The position numbers and the translations under genes are program-made. This document shows positions 11,801-22,302 of a stretch of DNA of 64,000 bases, piece after piece. The notes under the pieces are model-generated. The model did no database searches. It saw only the letters and a program-made list of their open reading frames with translations, and was not told where the DNA came from. The first letter of the stretch is position 1. Every line of letters begins with the position of its first letter. Source of the DNA: Triplophysa rosa (lineage: Eukaryota; Chordata; Actinopteri; Cypriniformes; Nemacheilidae); NCBI RefSeq assembly GCF_024868665.1, contig NC_079908.1:934753-998752 (forward strand). Reading direction: 5' to 3'.

Positions 11801-11937
11801 TGAATAGCTCAAGCTCCGCCTACTAGGTCCAGCGAGGGGGAGCTGTAGCTTTGCTCCACCCACTTGGCGGTGCAGCGAGTACCACTTGGCATGCGCAAGC
11901 ACGGCTGACCAGGATATAATCATTAAAGATGGCGGCG
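11800..11937 (+). promoter_or_regulatory. Probable TATA-less promoter of kct2 with a YY1-type site over the start codon
   Basis: The stretch before ATG 11929 is richer in G+C than its surroundings. It has an NRF1-like 'catgcgcaagc' near 11889 and GC/CACCC boxes ('ctccgcctac', 'ctccacccac'). The start codon is embedded in AAGATGGCGGC (11926-11936), which equals the YY1 consensus often found at +10 to +30 of TATA-less housekeeping promoters. The sites are seen; their use is inferred. The transcription start probably lies a few tens of bases before 11929. Confidence 0.45.
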
Positions 11938-14158
11938 GTACGGAAAACACACGGAAGGTCCTCAGCTAAGAGAATATTCCTGGTTTTATTGTCGCTTCAG
12001 ATCCTGTCTGTGAAATGTCTTCCGCTGGGAACAACGGGTAAGTGAGAGATTTACCCATTTCAATTCATTCATGTAACGTTACACTGCTGCGAGTGGTGTC
12101 GTTATCATTCATGTCATCAAGTAATTGTTACACGTCTGTGTAGAGATTATCCTGGTTTATTCATCTCTGTTATCACATGTATGTGAAATTGTTGACAAGT
12201 AAACAATACTTTTGAATACAGCTGTTAACCCTCTGCCTGAATCAGGAGTTTTAATGTGTTTGACTTCGACATCAGAGTATCGCGAGAGCTATTTTAAAAT
12301 GTGCTCTCGAGGACAGCTCTCGCGGTACTGTGATGTCATACGCCGATCGATTTGCGCAGAGCTGCATGAAGTCAAACGCACTTTATTGATTTTAAAACCG
12401 GAAGGCATGTGCTGTTAGTGACGTGCTCAGTTTTGTAACTGTCATTCGTTGGTCAATAAACTACGAGCACTGAAGTATAAAATGTAGTTATGTAAATAGT
12501 GTAGTAGTATAGTAATGTCTTTATTGGTCATGTGAAATACGCAGTCAGAGGTAGCGAGGTTCCCCCAGTTACAAGACTGCTTTTTAAGAGAATGCTAATA
12601 ATCCGACCACACGCAAACAAAATATGAGTCAGTTCATAAACAAACAATACCAGACTGTCACCGTATGACAATACTACATGAATGTGTTCTTCTGACTGTC
12701 AGGTGATTTGATGTTTGTTTGTTTGTTTGGTGATTGATTTTACTGTGGTTTTGCTACATGTTGTTTGTATTCGTTTTATAAATGCTAATCAATTTGCTGA
12801 GAAGCCAAATTATAACAACGATATTTATAGATAGATTCAAAAGCTGTAATTGAACGAAATGTGTAATTGATTTAATTTTAAATGCTTGTGCTATTTCTTT
12901 TTTTGGTCCACAGCTGTTGGAACTCAGGGCAACACTGAACCCAGGGCAACATCTGAAATCAAAGGCACATCTAAGGAGAACACATCGACCACAGAGAATG
13001 ACAGTAATGTGGTTCAACCGGTTAATGTGTTAAGCGCCACAGCAGCTCCTGTCATTGCCATCAACATCACCAAAGCTGCATCTCCTCCTCCTCCTACTAC
13101 TGTATTAACTGACACCCCCGGCATAAAGACGACCACAGCAGAGCCTGAAGATCACGCTCCACAGAAGACCACCGCTGTGCCTGCAGACAAGCCGCCCACC
13201 ATCATCCCCACCCCTGCAGGACATAAAACAGACACCACCGTGGATTACAAGGCTGACATCACTTCTCCAGGACCTGAGTCGAGCTTTCTAGATGACACGG
13301 GTGATGATGTGTTTGAAAGTGAGGACGAGGATGAAGATGAATTTTTGAGTGACAGTGTGACACCTCAGGGCAGCCAGGCAGATAGGGAAAGCCTTGATAT
13401 TTACGAAGGTCCCCCTGAGAGCCCAGAAAACATAAATGTACACATCAAGGACACGACAATCTACACGACGCAGGATGAAGATTCCCATTTCTTCTTTCAC
13501 CTGGTCATCATCGCCTTTCTAGTGGCCATCGTGTACATCACCTACCATAACAAGAGAAAGGTATGATCCTCCTGTCATGCCATAAGGCTCGAAACTCTCA
13601 TTTTTAAATGCAACATAGCAAAACTTGCAGTGGGTATTCAAAATAGCAGTGCTTCCGACAGATTCCAGTCAGGGAGAAAATGGGGTGCCACCACGTTAAT
13701 GTTACATCATCAGTTGTGTCGTGCTTAAGCTGGACCGTTTATTACTACTAATACTAATACTAATAATGATGTTTACTTGGTATTGAAATGGCAGTGATTA
13801 AACATAACTAAATGAAACCAGCAAAGCAAAGATCATAACGACATGATGAATATTGCACAAAGCGAGCACAATAATGTGCAGAATTCATCGTTTGGAACGC
13901 GTTTGATCAGAATCATAGTTTTGTGTAGTTACAGTATAACTGACTTGCTCATGTTTAATGTGAATGTTGTGTTAGTTGTGATGCATAACTAATAACTAAT
14001 CTTTTGCTTTGTTGATGCATGTACAGATCATGCTGTTGGCTCAAAGTCACCGCTGGAGGGACGGGTTGTGCTCGCGAGGAGTCGAGTATCACAGACTGGA
14101 TCAGAACGTCAATGAGGCCATGCCTTCACTCAAGATGACCAACGATTACATCTTCTGA
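11929..14158 (+). CDS. kct2: KCT2/C5orf15 homologue, single-pass membrane protein, three coding exons
   Basis: Exons 11929-12037, 12914-13560 and 14027-14158 join to 295 codons plus TGA. Splice sites are GT..AG: donors 'g|gtaagt' and 'aag|gtatga', acceptors 'ccacag' and 'gtacag'. Residues 1-30 form a signal peptide with a basic start and core [13 protein letters not shown]. Residues 37 to about 190 are a Thr/Pro-rich luminal region, followed by an acidic patch around '[10 protein letters not shown]'. The transmembrane helix is about 229-247. The cytoplasmic tail holds '[17 protein letters not shown]' and ends NDYIF, which I recognise as the conserved tail of keratinocyte-associated transmembrane protein 2. 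YHRL fits the YxxPhi sorting signal of Golgi/endosome cycling proteins such as TGN38. The molecular function is poorly known. This is the only host gene recognised in the window. Confidence 0.93.
12256..12381. repeat. Fold-back element in kct2 intron 1
   Basis: 'gtgtttgacttc' at the left end pairs with 'gaagtcaaacgcac' at the right end. Inner arms 'gacatcagagtatcgcgagagct' and 'agctctcgcggtactgtgatgtc' also pair. This is typical of a small palindromic MITE; no target duplication could be confirmed. Confidence 0.55.
13561..14026 (+). other. kct2 intron 2
   Basis: Bounded by a GT donor at 13561 and an AG acceptor at 14025-14026. Holds only AT-rich sequence; no repeat or open frame recognised. 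Confidence 0.85.
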
Positions 14159-14530
14159 CCAACGAAAGACTTCAGTGAAAAAACTGATGCAGAAGCAGAA
14201 AGTTGATTTTGTCTACGCATGGTGTCTTATTTAGTCAGGGAACGAGCGGCTGAGATACAATACTTCTGTTTCACGTTCTCTCAGATTCTGTTGTTTGTTT
14301 GGTTTCCTGTACTGTATTTGGTATAAATGCAGATGTTTTAGAGTGGGTGATGGGTTTAATGCGACATTTTTACTTTGGAAATTTGACATGCAAGTACAAT
14401 TGAAAAAAAAAATACAATTCATTAGTTTAAAGCAAAGCAAATGAAGGACTGTCCATGTAAATATTTGTTTGCGACACACTGAAGGTTATCACGTTGGCTT
14501 GCGGTGAAATGGGGTATTGTTTTTAGCTCA

Positions 14531-14536
14531 AATAAA
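14531..14536 (+). promoter_or_regulatory. Polyadenylation signal AATAAA, proximal, kct2
   Basis: First AATAAA after the kct2 stop codon, giving a 3' UTR of about 390 bases. A second AATAAA at 15134-15139 would give a longer isoform containing the inverted-repeat arm 14562-14704. Confidence 0.6.
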
Positions 14537-14561
14537 TGCAGCACATAAACGTAAAACTATT

Positions 14562-14704
14562 CACTTCACAACGTTACAGTTTAAGGTAGACTCAGCACAA
14601 CGATCACTTGTCATAGTTTACCTCATTGTGATGATGTGAGATGTTTTCTTTCCTGCTGATAGAAATGAGCACCTCAGTAGTTACGTGCAAATACGCACGC
14701 ACGC
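14562..14704 (+). repeat. Left arm of a 143-bp inverted repeat (kct2 3' flank)
   Basis: Reverse-complement match to 17773-17916 with about four differences over 143 bases, roughly 97% identity by eye. Runs from 'cacttcacaacgttacag' to 'acgcacgcacgc'. The arms are 3.1 kb apart. The left arm lies between the two kct2 polyadenylation signals, so it may be transcribed. Confidence 0.92.
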
Positions 14705-15133
14705 TTGCACCTCAGTTCAGCAAATATCATGAAGTGAAATCTGAATTTGCTTCGCTATGCAGGCGTTTTGGGGGCAGTCCCTTATATGTTTGTGTTCTGA
14801 CTTCAGTGAAGTTGTTTTGTATTGCACACGCTGTCCAGATGAGTAGCTTCTGTCATTGCCAAAGTTCTGGAGTTCTTACATTTTTCCCTTTTCGCTGCAC
14901 ATGTATGTGTTTAACTTAAGCTCTACATTATCAACTATCACAGATCAGCCAATATTATCATTTTAATGTGAGTGCAAAGCTGCATGAAAAGGCTTAATGT
15001 ATCTGAGCCTTACTTTTGTCATTTGTTGAAATATCAAAGCAGTTATTCTCTTCAAGAAAGCATATGAAGGTTGCATCTGTGCATGCAGTATATGTGAAAA
15101 TGCCTCTTCAGTCAGTGGAAATCTTCTTAAATC

Positions 15134-15139
15134 AATAAA
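15134..15139 (+). promoter_or_regulatory. Polyadenylation signal AATAAA, distal candidate, kct2
   Basis: AATAAA followed by a T/G-rich stretch ('catcatcgtgtgttag'). Plausible distal end of a long 3' UTR. Transcript evidence would decide. Confidence 0.35.
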
Positions 15140-16850
15140 GCATACACTATGTAAACACATCATCATCGTGTGTTAGTTTCATTATGAAATATGAATTAAA
15201 TATCTTTTATAAGCATGCTGAACGGTCTCCCACCGGAATGAAAAAAAAACCATGTTTGTTAACTGTTTGTATATACAGTGCAGGGTGTTCTCATAAGAGC
15301 CAGATTACTCCTAAATCTAGAGAAAGGTATCTTGCAGATTAAAGTATTGAACTATTAAAACAGATGTCTCATTACTAACAATGAAACCTGATTTTTTGTG
15401 TATGTGTGTCAGCAGCCACTGGGTGGTAGTAGAGTCCAGTAAAACCAGTAGAGCCAAAACAATTGATCTTGTTACAATCCTGTCCTTATTTTTAAAGCAA
15501 ACCAGAAAGTGTATAGCTAAATGACACAAGATGATCTTAGTTGAATGAAGTGACTTCTTCCTTACAGAAGCACTTCAGAATATGCAGTCTCATGACATCC
15601 AAATCCATGTCTATTAGTAATTCACACTGTCAGAGATATGGAAATAGTTCTGTTAGAAATCAGGGATACTGAGCAATAATACAGCTGACATGGATGGATT
15701 TTCATATATGTAGAAAAGTATAAGAATATCTGGACAGCATACTGCTATAGTACTTTATGGATTAATGATAAAACACAGTCAATGCATAAGTGTAGTTATT
15801 CATGTTTAATCTATCTGAAAGGTCTCAACCACTGTCCCTGTGAGCTGTAGACAGGGAATGATCATGAAAATGTGTGTATTGTTTAAGTAAATGTCCCCAT
15901 TATCTACTCACATTATCCTTTCTGTATTGTATTTTACTGAAACATACATGCAGCAATATCAAAATACATGTAGGGGCAATCCCTGTCCGGAAAAATGCCC
16001 CATAGACTTCACATTTTGACTATATTTACCTACATTTAAAATGACCGTTTGGCCTGATTTGATTTTAAACGTACCAAAAAATATGTAAATGTAAATGACT
16101 ACATTTTAAACATTCCACATGTTTTACATGATTATATAATAATTTAACATATACAAATGATCCATGATTCTTCACGGTAGGAGCTATTAATCCAATTCAA
16201 ATTTATTCTAAAGCATTTTCACAATTTTGCATTGTTGCAAAGCAGCTTTATACTCATATAGACATTAGTATGTAAAAAGACATAATTATAAAAAAATGAG
16301 CTCAATACCATGTTTCATTAATGAAATTGAACTGAAGATTTGTAACGGGGCAGGTTGTAATTGAAGTGATAAGTGCTGTGTGTGTGTCAAAGTTTTCATT
16401 AATGAAAAGTAAAATAAAGTAATAAAATGATTTAATGGTATACTTTTAATTATTATACATTTCCATGTCCACTGTAAACATATTACAGTATATACTCAAT
16501 TCAATTATGCTAAATGATTACATGAATAAAGATGACATTTTTAATGAAATACAACTATGCTTTAATTGACTGACTAGCAATCAATTCAGTTAATTTCCTT
16601 AAAAATGACACAGTAGTAGTAGTAGTAGATGCAAATAAAATCAATACAGTAAGCCAGAATTTGAAAACTGGAGTTTACTTCTTTTCTTAAGCTTCTTTGA
16701 ACAAAGCTTTATTATTGTTACAACAGCATATATATTGAGCAAAGAAAGGATTGATCTCAAAACTGGCATTAGCACAGTTTTTGCTCATCGAGTGAAGTAA
16801 CATAAACTGGATCAGATGATCCTGAAGTAAGGCAAGGGGGTGACGCACTT
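15140..16850. other. AT-rich anonymous sequence
   Basis: No open frame worth calling. At 16190-16270 'aattcaaatttattctaaagc' plus 'ttgcattgttgcaaagcagctt' resembles a widespread fish interspersed repeat end. A short (TAG)n tract lies at 16612-16630. Confidence 0.5.
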
Positions 16851-16854
16851 CGCA

Positions 16855-17275
16855 GCACCATAAAGGAATGGGTTATCTTGTCAGCCAGAGGCAACTGGGA
16901 GTTGAGAGCTGATCTTGACCACCAGCTGAAGTTTCCACAGCAGATCGCCATATCCTCCCTCCGCCCACATATCTTGCTGTGGTCCACCATCCAAAGAAAG
17001 AATAACTCATTATGGTTGAACATGGTTAAATGCCATGGAGTCTGCCTTTGATAAGCAGAAAGAGAAGTACGCAGACCTTGCAGCTGCATGCTCAGGGCTC
17101 TTGAAGTCCATTGGTATCATAGGCACCAAGCTATCAAAGTCACCGAAAGATCTGGCAGAGGAGGCATTGCAAGGGTGTTTCTGGCTCTGGTGAAAAGACA
17201 AGGCATGGGGGAGAGAAGGATCCCAGGGCTGACTGCAGGGGGCGGTAGGGAGACGTCCCTGCAGTTGCTCCACCT
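16855..17275 (+). pseudogene. Remnant of a retroelement-type restriction-like endonuclease domain
   Basis: From 16855 one frame reads 'STIKEWVILSARGNW', 'ELRADLDHQLKFPQQIA' and 'SSLRPHILLWS'. After a deletion or frameshift, a second frame from 17036 reads 'MESAFDKQKEKYADLAAAC' and 'EEALQGCFWLW' before a stop. This order matches a family I know from fish retroelement proteins, where RPDIVLWS and ELTVPWEE form a PD..E nuclease-like motif. Here the Asp is His and the ELT part is lost. Relation to the R2-type restriction-like endonuclease is inference. Clearly inactive. Confidence 0.5.
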
Positions 17276-17772
17276 CACGGAGAGGTTCCCGGAAACAACA
17301 CTGATGGTAGGCTCCCAGCTGAAGGCAGCAATGCCGTTCAGGTATCCCTACCTGTGCTTACAACAAATACAGGTCTTCACATTAAACATGTAAAACTAAC
17401 AGCACCTGTGTTTCATTGGGAAAATACTGACATTTACAATTCTACACTCATTTACAGACGAAACACTTCTAAGTTCTTCACTTACATGTAGATTTAGATT
17501 GAGAACTATAAACAGGCTTCAGAACTGTTTTCTTGATTTGGACAACAATGAGGCAGGGCCGACCCTCTGTTGGTGCCCTAGGCAAGATTTAAGATTGCAC
17601 CCCTCCAATACAAAATAAATACAAATATCTGAAAATGACATTTTTTAAAGCAAAATTAATATTTATTTGGCCATGTGTCTTCCTGCAATTTGCGTGGCCA
17701 TGCTGCGCTAGCTGCTGAAGTGTTTTGTTTCCACTTTAGTCACTCCGGTTGCTTATCTGCCCAGTGAAACAG

Positions 17773-17916
17773 GCGTGCATGCGTATTTGCACGTAACTAC
17801 TGAGGTGCTCATTTCTATCAGCAGGAAAGAAAACATCTCACATCATCACAATGAGGTAAACTATGACAAATGATCGTTGTGCTGGAGTCTATCTTAAACT
17901 GTAACGTTGTGAAGTG
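17773..17916 (-). repeat. Right arm of the inverted repeat matching the kct2 3' flank
   Basis: Inverted copy of 14562-14704. It sits immediately upstream of the DIRS gag remnant and downstream of the endonuclease remnant, so it may have arrived with a chimeric insertion. Confidence 0.92.
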
Positions 17917-17934
17917 AGGCATCTTTGATGGAAA

Positions 17935-18490
17935 TAATCTGCCAGGTCCGTCCTCGCGGACCTCCCAGCCCCCGAAGCATGTGTGTTCTCCCATCGAGTT
18001 TACAGATGCGTCCGGGGCTCCGCCGGCGGGCAGAGTTTCGGTTGGGTTTGGGGCTCATGAGGAAGATGAAATGTCGGTCGCTACATCGGAGGGTGCGCTG
18101 CTTGCCTCGGATGACGATGGACTTCCTGACGTCTCTTCCCTTCAGAACAATCCTCAAGAGGAAGCGGATTCTGACATGGCTGTGATGCTTTCCTGGAATT
18201 GCGGCTGGATGATTGGTTCTTGGGGTCGGCCACTAGTGTGGTGTGTATTGTGGTCAGCCCCCTTTACGGTGTGCACACCCTCGATGGCGGAGTGGCCAAG
18301 GGTTATGTCAAGATTCCCCAGGGGAAACATGCGATTGTGACGCATCTCTGCCCGAAGAACGCTGCCAACTGGAGGAACCGACCCGGGCTCCCGTTTAAAG
18401 CCTGTAAGTTCTCCTCATTGCTCATGGCGAGGGCTTACAGCACGAATGCAAAAACTATGCACCGCTACCGATTTAGCCCTCAGGGCTAGT
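17935..18490 (+). pseudogene. DIRS-type retrotransposon Gag remnant
   Basis: One frame (17981-18185) reads 'HEEDEMSVATSEGALLASDD' and 'GLPDVSSL'. A second frame from 18195 reads 'RLDDWFLG', 'KGYVKIPQGKHAIVTHLCP', 'NWRNRPGLPFKACKFSSLL' and 'ARAYSTNAKTM'. These blocks are characteristic of the Gag-like ORF of fish DIRS elements. At least one frameshift separates them. No RT, methyltransferase or tyrosine recombinase is found downstream, so only a gag piece is retained. Confidence 0.72.
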
Positions 18491-18735
18491 AACTGTTGTG
18501 TTTTATGTCATAGAATAAAGCGTGAAAATATTTAGAGCTTTTGCTAACCAAATATCTTGTTTTAGGCATTTAACTAAAATCACTTTGGGGTGATGGAACT
18601 GGAAGTGCTCAAATGCAATGCATTCTGTGAACCAAAAAAAAAAAACAGAAAAAGAAGGTAATGAGGATTTCTGGTTCCCAGAATGCTTTGCATGAGCCTA
18701 TTATTTTGTAGTTTTTCTGTAAAGATAAAGAGTTG

Positions 18736-21455
18736 TTAATGTTTACATTTACATTTAGTCATTTAGCAGACGCTTTAATCCAAAGCGACTTACAAAGAGT
18801 ATAAGGAGCAATAAGCGATATGTCATACAGGAGCAATAGTGCAATAGGTGCCAATACAAAGTTAATAGACCACTACCTGTTGAGAGAAAGCGAGAGGGTG
18901 TTATTATTATTTTTTTTTTCATCTGTCTGTCAAGTATTCACAGAAGAGGTGGGTTTTAAGTAGTTTTTTGAATGTTGTGAGAGATGTGGTTGACCGGACC
19001 GAATTAGGAAGAATGTTCCACCAGGAAGGAGTTGTGAATGAGAATGAGCGGGAAAGCGATTTACTGCCCTTATGAGAAGGCAGTACAAGACGCCGCTGGT
19101 TTGCAGAACGCAGGGATCTTGATGGGGTGTAGGAGTGTAAGAGGGTGTGAAAGTATGTCGGTGCAGATCCAGTGATAGTCCTGTAGGCAAGCATTAGTGA
19201 CTTGAATCTGATCCGGGCTTCAACCGGTAGCCAGTGGAGGGAGATGAAAAGGGGCGTCACATGAGCCCTTTTGGGCTGTTGGAAGATGAGGCGTGCTGCT
19301 GCGTTCTGAACCAGCTGGAGCGGTTTGATAGCCTTTGCAGGAAGACCAGCAAGGAGAGCATTGCAGTAGTCCAACCTTGAGATTACCAGGGCCTGGACAA
19401 GGAGTTGTGCCGCATGCTCAGTGAGATAGGGTCTAACCTTTCTAATGTAGAATAAGGCATATCGGCATGACCGCGTTGTCTTTGCAATATGATCATTGAA
19501 GGACAGCTGTTCATCAAATATGACTCCGAGGTTCCTGGCTGTTTTGGAAGGAGTGATTGTGGTATTGCCAAGTCGGATGGTGAGATCGTGTTGCACCGTG
19601 GGGTGTGCCGGAAACACGAGTAGTTCTGTCTTGGCCGGGTTCACCTGGAGGTGATGCTCTTTCATCCAAGCTGAGATGTCTTCTAGGCAGGCAGTAATGC
19701 GAGCTGCTACAGTGGTATCGTCTGGGTGATACGAGATGTAGATCTGTGTGTTGTCAGCATAACAGTGGTAGGAGAAGCCGTGTGCCCGTATGATAGGACC
19801 CAAGGATGACGTGTAGATGGAAAAAAGTAGTGGTCCAAGCACCGATCCCTGAGGGACCCCAGTGATCATGTGGTGGGCAGTGGACAGCAAGCCCCTCCAT
19901 GACACCCTGAAGGATCTGCCAGAGAGGTAGGATTTGAACCAGCGGAGAGGAGAGCCTGAGATTCCTAGTGATGACAGGGTTGCTAGCAGTATCTGGTGAT
20001 TGACAGTGTCAAACGCTGCAGATAGGTCTAGAAGAATCAGGACCGAGGATTTAGATTCCGCCTTGGCTAGCCGCAGTGCTTCTGTGACCGATAGCAGTGC
20101 AGTCTCAGTGGAGTGGTTTGTTTTGAAGCCAGACTGCTTGTCATCCAGTAGTTTGTTCTGGGATAGGTAGGACGACACCTGGTTGAAAGCTGCCCTTCCA
20201 AGTGTTTTTGCAATAAATGGGAGGAGAGAGACAGGTCTGTAACTGTCGGTAGTAGAGGGGTCCAATGTGGGTTTCTTCAGTAGGGGTGTGACCTGGGCCT
20301 GTTTGAATGTGGATGGAAAGGTGCCGGTGAGCAGGGAGGTGTTGATGATGTGTGTGAGTGCAGGTGCGAGTGTGCTGGATGTGGCCTGAAGGAGATGGGA
20401 GGGTATTGGGTCAAGGGGACAGGTGGTGGGGTGGCTGGAGAGAAGTCTGGTGACTTCAGTGTCAGTCAATGGGGTGAAAGAGGAGAGTTCAATGTTTGAA
20501 GTGAGGGAGGTGTGTACCGAGGTCTTAGGTGCTAAGAATTGTTCGCTGATGGATGATGTTTTCTCAGTGAAAAATACAGCGAAGTCCTCCGCGGTCAAAG
20601 ATGAAGTGGGTGGGGGAGGAGGGGGGCAAAGAAGAGAGTTAAACGTCTTGAAAAGCTGCAGAGTGTTAGGCGCATTGCTTACATTGGTGGTATAGAAAGA
20701 CGTTTTAGCTTTAGCTGTGGTAACACTAGCAGAGAAGGAGGACAGTAGTGACTGGTAGTCCCCTAGGTCAGCAGGATTCTTGGTCTTGCGCCATTTCCTT
20801 TCAGCAGCCCTGAGTGTACTCCGTTGTTCACAGAGGATGTCAGACAGCCAGGGGCAGGAGGGGGTGGCGCGGGCTGGTCTGGAGGACAGAGGACAAAGGT
20901 TATCTAGACAGGATGTAAGTGTTGAGCATAAGGTGTCGGTGGCGGTGTCAGCATCTAGAGATGCAAAGTTGGAGGGAAGAGAGGATGTGACTTTAGCAGA
21001 GAGGGTGCTAGGAGAGAGAGAACGGAGGTTCCGTCTAAAATAAACGGGTGGTGGTGTTGGTGTAGTACATATAGGAAGGAGTATGTTGAAAGTGATGAAG
21101 AAGTGGTCAGAAATGAGAAGAGGTGTGACTTGAATGTTATCTGTGGTGGAGTTACGGGTGTAGATGAGATCCAGCTGGTTTCCTGATCTGTGAGTACAGG
21201 CTGTGGCGAGGCGCGTGAGGTCGAACGAGGCGGTGAGGGTGTGGAATTCAGAGGCATAAGGTTTCTCTAGGTGGATGTTGAAGTCCCCGAAGACTACAAG
21301 AGGGCCGCTATCCTCCGGGAATGATGAGAGCAACACATCTAACTCTTCAATGAAGTTGTGAAGAGGACCTGGGGGGCGGTAAACTACAACAACACTGAGC
21401 TGAGTGGGAAAAGTGATATTAACAGCATGGTATTCAAATGAATGGTTGTTGCATA
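18736..21455 (-). mobile_element. L2-clade LINE, 5' truncated
   Basis: The minus strand carries an endonuclease plus RT open frame. Its 3' UTR runs to about 18740 and contains, inverted, the SINE-shared tail ('tttagcagacgctttaatcc'). The 5' end stops inside the endonuclease domain at about 21455, the usual LINE truncation. An imperfect flanking repeat 'ttaatgtt' (18735 and 21459) could be the target duplication. Confidence 0.92.
18919..21336 (-). CDS. L2 LINE endonuclease/RT open frame, catalytic Asp replaced
   Basis: About 805 codons without a stop, open further upstream to about 21468; no natural start because of truncation. Residues 1-90 are the end of an APE-type endonuclease ('GDFNIHLEK', 'LISDHFFITFNI'). 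RT follows: 'DSYRPVSLLPFIAKTLGRA', 'ILLDLSAAFDTVNHQ', 'GVPQGSVLGPLLFSIYT', then 'CYADNTQIYIS'. The conserved box reads YADD in active L2 enzymes; here the second Asp is Asn (GAC to AAC), which should abolish polymerisation. The C-terminal 'LQLVQNAAARLIF' and 'ISLHWLPVEARIRFKSL' blocks are L2-typical. This is a mobile-element relic, not a host gene. Confidence 0.9.
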   Translation of the reverse strand: MLLSSFPEDSGPLVVFGDFNIHLEKPYASEFHTLTASFDLTRLATACTHRSGNQLDLIYTRNSTTDNIQVTPLLISDHFFITFNILLPICTTPTPPPVYFRRNLRSLSPSTLSAKVTSSLPSNFASLDADTATDTLCSTLTSCLDNLCPLSSRPARATPSCPWLSDILCEQRSTLRAAERKWRKTKNPADLGDYQSLLSSFSASVTTAKAKTSFYTTNVSNAPNTLQLFKTFNSLLCPPPPPPTSSLTAEDFAVFFTEKTSSISEQFLAPKTSVHTSLTSNIELSSFTPLTDTEVTRLLSSHPTTCPLDPIPSHLLQATSSTLAPALTHIINTSLLTGTFPSTFKQAQVTPLLKKPTLDPSTTDSYRPVSLLPFIAKTLGRAAFNQVSSYLSQNKLLDDKQSGFKTNHSTETALLSVTEALRLAKAESKSSVLILLDLSAAFDTVNHQILLATLSSLGISGSPLRWFKSYLSGRSFRVSWRGLLSTAHHMITGVPQGSVLGPLLFSIYTSSLGPIIRAHGFSYHCYADNTQIYISYHPDDTTVAARITACLEDISAWMKEHHLQVNPAKTELLVFPAHPTVQHDLTIRLGNTTITPSKTARNLGVIFDEQLSFNDHIAKTTRSCRYALFYIRKVRPYLTEHAAQLLVQALVISRLDYCNALLAGLPAKAIKPLQLVQNAAARLIFQQPKRAHVTPLFISLHWLPVEARIRFKSLMLAYRTITGSAPTYFHTLLHSYTPSRSLRSANQRRLVLPSHKGSKSLSRSFSFTTPSWWNILPNSVRSTTSLTTFKKLLKTHLFCEYLTDR

Positions 21456-21507
21456 GTTTAATGTTAATTTATCTTTGAACAAACTATTGTCAGTAAATTA
21501 CATACAT

Positions 21508-22300
21508 TTATACCACGGGGCTGTTGAATGCTTCATTCTGATTGGCTGACGAACGTTCGACGGGTGTGCATTATTTTTCAGTTAAACGCACACCTATGAA
21601 GGTGTTCCAGGTCTGCTGACCGCATTACAGTTCCATATCACTTCGCCAAGTTTAGCCTACTGTCCAACAGTGAATATGTATTTAACAACAGACAGGCAAA
21701 TTCCATTGTCTGAGAAGAAATAACTATTAATATTTATGGACAGCATGAACATTTGAACAACAATGGCGAGAGCACTGTACAGGACTGTTCAGACGAAAAA
21801 CTAAAGCATGTATCAAAGGTAACGGCAAACTACATGACACAATCAGCGGGTTAAAGATAAAACACGAAGCACAAATATAACAACAACAACAACATCTTAA
21901 ATTCGTCTGTGGAATGGGTAAACGGAGGACGCAGGAAGCTTTCTATGCCACTGCGAGAACCGCAGCTGGCGCAGAAACCTCCATGTCACTTTTTTTTCTT
22001 GATACTTTTCTTATACGACAGGGGTGTTAAATACGACGAAAACAAATCAAATATAGATACTTGTCTTTTCACTCTCAGTGAAGCAAACGCGTGTGCATGT
22101 GCACTGTCTGTCTTCCTCTCGCTCTCGGAAAACTGCATATGCAGGCTCAAGCAACGCCTTCAGATGAGATGCGTAAGAAATTAGTCCTACCAGCAAGTGC
22201 ATTCCGGGACAAATACCATACAAATGTCTTGAGATAAAACATCGTAACAACGTCTTGTGGTATCGGAACAACGTCTTGTGGTGTTGTGACCGTGGTATAA
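21508..22300. mobile_element. Non-autonomous DNA transposon with TTATACCACGG termini
   Basis: 'TTATACCACGG' at 21508-21518 and its complement 'CCGTGGTATAA' at 22290-22300 are perfect 11-bp inverted ends of a 793-bp unit. Near the right end is a direct repeat 'caacgtcttgtggt'. No transposase frame. The superfamily is uncertain; the TTA/TAA edges could fit PIF/Harbinger. Confidence 0.65.
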
Positions 22301-22302
22301 GC

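Noticed and set aside
20423..21043. Plus-strand open frames across the L2 LINE
   Set aside because: Shadows of the minus-strand RT frame, which has clear motifs throughout.
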